Shown here one piece after another: positions 26,827 through 32,160 of a stretch of 32,160 nt of DNA. The position numbers and the translations under genes were made by a program. Origin of the DNA: Stentor coeruleus. Lineage: Eukaryota; Ciliophora; Heterotrichea; Heterotrichida; Stentoridae. The stretch's first letter is position 1. Each line of letters begins with the position of its first letter. Below the pieces are notes generated by a model that made no database searches, was not told the DNA's origin, and saw nothing but the letters and a program-made list of their open reading frames with translations. Location of the stretch: positions 1-32,160 of the forward strand of contig MPUH01000845.1 of the NCBI GenBank assembly GCA_001970955.1, read 5' to 3'.

Positions 26827-27942
26827 ATGGGTGGAATAGATCCTGAATCTGTGACTATATTCAACAGCCCAATATTATCAGCAAAAGTGCTTATAGCTTT
26901 GCTGATTAGAGCTTTGTCAAAGGTATTCCACACTATTAAAATCCACTGGATTATTATATCAGCTATAACTTTTCTATCCTTAAGTGTTTACTTTGTACCA
27001 GGTCCACACAAACCTGTATTTTATAATTAGGCTGTTAACTTGATTGAAGAAATTTTCTTATTTGCATCTTGGTGGGTGCTTTTAGGTGTTGCCTCATCAA
27101 TTGGCCTAGGAACTGGCTTGCATACTTTTGTCTTATATTTAGGCCCACATATAGCTAAAGTTACTATGGTTGCTTATGAATGCAATTATATCCCGAAAAT
27201 GCTCCCAAGTCGATGGTCTTATTCAACATTTGAAGACTGCCCCGACACATCAGGGGAAATGTCAGTCTGGACAATCATTTATGCCGTACAACTTGAAAGT
27301 TTTCTTTGGGGTTTGGGTACAGCTTTAGGTGAACTTCCTCCTTATTTCATAGCTTTAGCGGCTCGTATTGCTAATACAAAATCTGAAGAACTTGAAGAAA
27401 TTGAGGAACTTGAAAAATCTAACAGTAGTTTTATGCACAGAGTAAAAGTTTTTATGGCAAATTGTCTTAAAAACTATGGTTTTATAACTGTTCTCTTATG
27501 TGCCTCGATACCAAATCCACTTTTTGATCTGGCTGGTCTTCTTTGTGGGCATTTTGGTATCCCTCTTTATGAGTTTTTAGGTGCGACAATTATAGGTAAA
27601 GCTGTTATAAAAGTTCATATACAGATGCTTTTTACTATATTTTTATGTGGAGGGCATAATATTGATGATTTAGTGATTTTAGCTGAAAATAATTTCACAT
27701 TTTTGGGGAATAAAATTAGTACTGCTTTGGCTAAACATAAGAAAATGCTCCATTCTCCTAATGTGGATACTGGGGATAAGACGATTATTGCTACGATATG
27801 GGAATGGGTTATTATATCGATGATAACTTTTTTTATTGTATCGATGCTAAATTCACTTATTAGAGGAGAATTGACGACTGATACGGAAAATAAAAATAAA
27901 AGGAAAAGGCCGAAGAGAAAACCTAAGAAAAAAAGTAAATAA
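26827..27942 (+). CDS. VMP1: VMP1, ER membrane autophagy and lipid-scramblase protein (two exons)
   Basis: ATG 26827, exon 1 to 27015, a 15-nt intron, exon 2 27031-27942; 366 aa. VMP1 is a multi-pass ER protein of the VTT/DedA fold that scrambles phospholipids and is needed for autophagosome formation. Conserved blocks: GLGTGLHTFVLYLGPHIAKV, AYECNYIP, WGLGTALGELPPYF, CASIPNPLFDLAGLLCGHFG (core of the VTT domain) and GATIIGKAVIKVHIQ. The first membrane helix is in exon 1 (HWIIISAITFLSLSVYF). The C-terminus ends in a Lys/Arg-rich tail (KRKRPKRKPKKKSK) after a last helix, with a Lys-rich ending that could serve ER retrieval. Very well conserved. Confidence 0.95.
27016..27030 (+). other. 15-nt intron in VMP1
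   Basis: GTATTTTATAATTAG. Removing it joins PHKP to AVNLIEEIFLF and gives the expected GLGTGLHTF block in frame. Unspliced, the frame ends within the intron at a TAA. Confidence 0.93.
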
Positions 27943-28475
27943 GAGGTAGTAAGAATTATGTTTTGGATTAGAGGTTTTGCAGGGTTTTATTTATGGTAAT
28001 TTGAAATAAATATAGAGGTTTAGTTAGATTATACTGTAATTCTTCTAATTAAAAACTCAACAAAAATTGCTTTTGCTAAGAAAATAATATTGAGTTTCAA
28101 CTTAAACCAGTCTTTTTTCTTTAGTTAATCTTTGAATTGCATGTTAATCTTCATAATATTGAAAAAATATATTTTAACTTCTTATCCTAAACTCTTTAAA
28201 ATTCATAGCATCCATTAATTATACCTTAACTAATTCTAATACTTATTGATTATATCTTTACTAATCCTCTTAACATCAGTATATTATATCTTTATCTTTA
28301 CTAAAACCCATTCATTATATTTTACCTTAATCCTAGAATCCACTAATTAATTTTTATAAATAAACACCCCATTTATTTCATCTTCATCAAAAATTAACAC
28401 CCTAACACCCTAACTTTTCTTTACAAAAAATCTTCCGACCCTAAAGTATAATAAAATAATATTTTCACAACAAAT
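27943..28475. other. Intergenic, skew switch and pyrimidine-rich repeats
   Basis: The G/T-rich 3-prime flank of VMP1 gives way from about 28190 to C/A/T-rich DNA upstream of TRAPPC5, where ATTATATCTTTA-like words recur (28249-28330). It contains the telomere-like element at 28394-28414. No gene is seen. Confidence 0.5.
28394..28414 (+). repeat. Interstitial telomere-like repeat, CCCTAACA type
   Basis: About 2.5 copies of an 8-bp CCCTAACA unit (TTAACACCCTAACACCC then TAAC) lie 62 bp upstream of the TRAPPC5 start. Heterotrich telomeres are, as I recall, CCCTAACA repeats. Two or three copies inside a contig with intact genes on both sides are too few for a chromosome end. Confidence 0.6.
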
Positions 28476-29030
28476 ATGAAAAAAAGTACATTATACGACA
28501 AAAACCTCCGTTCAAAACGTGAAGTTTCAGACACCGCCTTCTATTTCCTCTTCTCTGAAATAGTCCAATACTGCATAAAAAAAGATCGAAACAATCTCGA
28601 AAAGCAACTCGAAGAACTTGGTTACCCTTTAGGAGGACGATTTTTAGAACTAATCACTTTCCGTGATAAATCTTGTAAAAAAGAAATAGAAATTGAAGAA
28701 ATGCTTATTAGTATAAGTAAACAGATGTGGCCGGTGATGTTTGGTAAACATGTTTCATCATTAGAACAACATACAACATTAAAGCATATTTATATGATAA
28801 AAGAAGATAATAGTGTTTGTAACAAATTTGCTTGTTTACCTAAAGGGCAAAAAGGTGTTAATTGTTCAGCTTTTACAGCAGGGATTGTTGAAGGAATGCT
28901 TAATGCTGCAGGTTTTGCTTCAAGAGTTTATGCAGTTTATGATGGAGATGATAAAGGTGATAGTTGTGAAAAAACTACATATGTGATACATTTTGCCCCT
29001 GAGATTGTTGAGAGGAAAAAATTAGGATAG
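28476..29030 (+). CDS. TRAPPC5: TRAPPC5/Trs31, TRAPP complex core subunit
   Basis: A single exon of 184 aa. TRAPPC5 is a Bet3-fold subunit of the TRAPP tethering complexes, which act as exchange factors for Rab1/Ypt1 and related Rabs at ER-Golgi and Golgi membranes. Conserved elements: EVSDTAFYFLFSEIVQYCIK near the N-terminus, GYPLGGRFLELI, WPVMFGKHVSSLEQ, YMIKEDNSVCNKF, and the hallmark NCSAFTAGIVEGMLNAAGF followed by SRVYAVY. The length fits the family (human about 188). There is a short acidic loop (DGDDKGDSCEK). The upstream flank is C-rich with the telomere-like element. Confidence 0.93.
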   Translation: MKKSTLYDKNLRSKREVSDTAFYFLFSEIVQYCIKKDRNNLEKQLEELGYPLGGRFLELITFRDKSCKKEIEIEEMLISISKQMWPVMFGKHVSSLEQHTTLKHIYMIKEDNSVCNKFACLPKGQKGVNCSAFTAGIVEGMLNAAGFASRVYAVYDGDDKGDSCEKTTYVIHFAPEIVERKKLG

Positions 29031-29285
29031 GCTAATGATTAAGTTTTTAGAGTTGTAAGATGGATTTTTGGGAGGTTTTAAAAGATTTTGTAAGGGTTGT
29101 GGGTTTTTAGGATTTGAGTTGGGTTTGATTGAGGATTTTAGGCTTAGGAGAATTTTAAAAGGGATTAAAATGTTTTAATTGCGATTATTTAATATAAAAT
29201 CAGTTAATTTTCAATGAAAAGCCATAAACTAAAATTCGCTAATACACTTGTAATTCATTCAATATTATTTACATCAATACTCTAA

Positions 29286-29979
29286 AATGACCAGGATAAT
29301 TTTTTAAGTGTTTGGCTAAATATATACTTGATACTCATAACAAATAATAGAATCTTCAAATTTATTTTAAAATTATAAACTTTATCCTGCCAAAATCAGA
29401 ATATTGGACACAGAGAAATTAAGAAAATAGTTTATAATTTGATAAAGGCTTTTCACTATCTTAATTAAGGAAAAAAATAGTTTATAATGGCATAAGTTCA
29501 TATAATATAGTTATAAAATCTCCAGATGAAATAAAAATTGTTGACTTTGAAATCTTGTTTGAATACAAAAAAGAAATGTAAAAATAGTGTATTTCCTAAT
29601 TCATACCTTAAAAATGTTCTAATGAGTTATATTTTTTCTCTTACTTGCCTACAGAATTAATGCTAAAGATCTTAATTATTTTGAATCAAACTATGATAAA
29701 TTTATAAAAACTATTCTAACTATTAGTTATGGATGCACATAGTACATAATAGCTTAAAAAGTGTTTCTTATATATTATTCAGAGAAAAACTAAATAATTC
29801 TCATACAAAGTTCTAAATGATACTTAAAAAAAATGCTAAAAGTTGATTTGGTTGAAAAAGCTATAATTTATGAGATATATAATAACACAAAATACTATAA
29901 GGAATCTTTGATTGAATTTGTAATAATTTATTTACTTTACTCATTTATAAGACTTCCTGTTCATCAAAAATATTTATAA
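29286..29979 (+). pseudogene. Decayed Ser/Thr protein kinase, three frames
   Basis: Kinase landmarks appear in order. The frame from 29286 has NIYLILITNNRIFKFI (hinge) and EIKKIVYNLIKAFHYL (helix E, before the HRD loop). A second frame near 29506-29570 has NIVIKSPDEIKIVDFE, matching the NIl...IKi.DFG region, with DFG now DFE. A third frame from about 29668 has FESNYDKFIKTILTISYGCT (activation segment to helix F, consensus DxWSlGC) and, at 29821-29979, KESLIEFVIIYLL (helix H). The first piece is open for about 60 codons with one stop, and the last for 53. Stops are mostly TAA/TAG. Frameshifts plus loss of catalytic residues make it a pseudogene. Confidence 0.55.
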
Positions 29980-32160
29980 TTTTATGTTTTGATAATAGAT
30001 ATTATGAGCTACTATCTTAGGATTATTAGAATATTTATTAGGTCTAGTATTTATATGCGGGAAGATCTGTAATAATTGGGAAGTATTTATACTTAATAAA
30101 ATTATGGGAGTTCAGTAATAATATTTAAGAAGACTAATAAATATTAAGTAATATTTTGGATAATTTTTGTGTTTTTTTTACAACAGAGATTTTGAAAAAT
30201 ATATTTTAAAATCCTTAAAGTAAAAAAAAATTTTTTCAGAGACTTTATTCGGATTACAACTTCCACTTATACTCCAATTTTTATTCTTTTTAATAGAGAA
30301 TATTAACATGATATAAATACAATTTTAATGGATCAATGATTGGAAGGATTATTGAAATTATGAAGATAAAAAACATCACTGGAAATATACAAATTTAATA
30401 ATGAAAGTTGGAAAATACGAATTGGTAGAAACAGGAAGTTAAATTTTAATAATGAAAATACAAATTGATAGAAACAAGAATACAATAATGATGGAGAAGA
30501 TGAAAAAAAATGTGGATTTAATGAGAAAATTGAACATAATTGATTTTAGTTCGCTAGTTTAGATTGCTGATATGCAGTTTAAAGATATATAAATGAAGAA
30601 TGATTAAATAATTTTGTAAGACTGATGATGGAGTGTTCCAGATTCCTGATTATTCTCAATTTATGTATTTTTTGAATACTATTTATATTTATCCTATTTA
30701 TACACAATGATATAATTATATATAAGGAGTGAAAACTAAGCTGAAACTGAATATTTGCTATATTTTATCTGTTTTATAATATTATGCTTTCTAAATAAAT
30801 AATTAAGTCTTATGCTCTTTTAATTACCAATAAAACTATAATTATCAAAGATATGAAATATAAGGATATTTGTTTAAGCTTTTGCTAAATCCCAAAAATC
30901 TGAGTAATTTATTATGAGTTTTCAAAAATAAATAGTGATAGAATAATTAATCTTATATCTTTAAATAATCGGTATTATTTATTTGCTGATTTTTTTTAAA
31001 GGGTTGGGTGTTCATTTTGGTATATGAGATTATATGTCATACTTATTACAATTAAAAGGATAAAGTATCAGATTATCATGTATAAAATGAGGTTTGATAT
31101 GAAAACTGGAATTTTAATATGGGATAATTTTTTTTTTTAAAGTTTGATGAATGCAGATTTTATATTGTTAGGGTTTTATATATATACTTAAGCCTATTTT
31201 TTTTTATATAAATGCTTTAAGTTTATTTTTTTTATCTATACGTTAAAAGCTTAATTTTTATGTATGCTAATTTTTAAATTGCATATGCATTAGTTTAATA
31301 TTGGAAAAAATGTGAAGATGTTTTATAGACCCATTTCCTTGTGTGCTGATTTATTATAAGAAATAAGATAGAGTTTGCATGTGAAAATTAATTACTAGGT
31401 CGAAAATACTGTTTTTTTGATTAATTTTTTATTGCTGAATATATAGATTATATTGCATAAAAGTATATATTTTTAATAATTTTTTTTATTCGATAAGGAA
31501 GTTTTATCGTAGATGCATAATCATATCTAGCTGTTTAATTTTACTTCAAATTTAAATTTTTATAAATTTTGCAAGATCTTTGTAATTGCCTAAAAATCAA
31601 TTGGAAATATAATAATGTTATTATTATCCTAATAGCAGAAAACACAATTTTTTTTTTTAAATTCCAAAAACTTCACCAATTTTATAGTATTAGCAAGTTA
31701 AATTAAGTCCAGATACTTAGATCTGGCTCCTTTAACCTCTTCAAAATCAATATCATACATAAATAATCTTTTTCACTTTTTTCTTTAATATATAAATACC
31801 AAAATTAACCAATACATCAAAGACAAAAAGTTCAACCTTTGGAAATCTTAATAATGATCTAATAACAAGTTTTTTATAAAAATTTTATGCAAGTAAATAA
31901 AAATCACTGGAAAAAATCTTTAATACTAAAGCTCATGATGTCAGGACTCCGGCAAAAAGTTCTGTTTTATGATATTTTAAGGCTTATATAAAGAATTATT
32001 ATTAATTTCATAAGGCTATTGATGCTTTTTTCCTTCAGGTTATTGTTGCTTATATACCAGTAATAATGGTTATTAGACCCAAAGTTCATAAATATCAAGT
32101 TTTATTTAAAGATCTTAAGTGTCCTTTGTCTTTACAATATTGTTAACCCTCCTTTTACTC
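29980..32160. other. AT-rich gene-free tail of the window
   Basis: No supportable ORF, tRNA, rRNA or structured repeat. A short imperfect direct repeat lies near 30390-30490 (TTTAATAATGAAA...GGTAGAAACAGGAA and its degraded copy). Homopolymer T runs are common at 31120-31260. Part of a gene could begin beyond the right edge. Confidence 0.4.

Noticed and set aside
28394-28414. A true telomere or chromosome end at the CCCTAACA array
   Set aside because: Only about 2.5 copies, with intact genes on both sides.
1-32160. A code with reassigned TGA (Blepharisma-like) or with TAA/TAG as Gln for the intact genes
   Set aside because: MOB1 and the ankyrin gene end naturally at TGA, others at TAA or TAG, and intact genes use CAA/CAG for Gln and TGG for Trp. 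The standard code fits.
1-32160. CRISPR arrays, tRNA, rRNA, prokaryotic operons or transposase genes
   Set aside because: No regularly spaced repeats, no cloverleaf with a recognisable T-loop, and no DDE or reverse-transcriptase motifs were seen on either strand.

Overview
The window looks like macronuclear DNA of a heterotrich ciliate, most probably Stentor or a close relative. Four introns of only 15 or 16 nt (GTA...TTAG) are needed to restore conserved proteins (cullin, UMP-CMP kinase, VMP1). Intact genes use the standard code, with TAA, TAG and TGA all serving as stops. The DNA is very AT-rich, and 8-bp telomere-like words (CCCTAACA/TGTTAGGG) lie between genes. Species assignment is inference.

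Layout. 1-650: no intact gene, a fossil of a CD225/dispanin-like membrane protein on the minus strand, and a 46-bp tandem duplication. 679-5356: two adjacent, co-oriented paralogues resembling GBP/atlastin-type large GTPases with a C-terminal membrane hairpin. One has a canonical P-loop and the other a broken one. 5.4-6.6 kb: decayed coding sequence. 6.6-9.9 kb: an ankyrin protein with a possible lipid-anchored tail, a doubtful small membrane ORF, and a short three-exon cullin with its neddylation domain. 9.9-14.9 kb: a gene-poor stretch holding fossils (a protein kinase and a TPR protein), a 47-bp duplication and a 119/121-bp duplication. 14.9-19.8 kb: a small membrane protein that may be frameshifted, a basic small protein, a protein with two cyclic-nucleotide-binding folds, and an acidic protein ending in CCLL.

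20.1-29.0 kb is the dense part: UMP-CMP kinase, three unrecognised minus-strand proteins, MOB1, a five-helix membrane protein (possibly TMEM69-like), LSM8, a coiled-coil protein, VMP1 and TRAPPC5. The coiled-coil gene and VMP1 are divergent with only 12 bp between start codons. 29.0-32.2 kb has no intact gene but contains a second kinase fossil.

The conserved genes do housekeeping jobs: pyrimidine nucleotides, U6 snRNA binding, ER/autophagy lipid scrambling, Golgi tethering, ubiquitin ligation and Hippo/NDR signalling. There is no operon logic. Two wider patterns stand out. On the coding strand, DNA is C-rich and G-poor upstream of genes and G-rich and C-poor downstream, often grading through the gene body. 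The supposedly empty regions repeatedly read as broken pieces of recognisable protein families.
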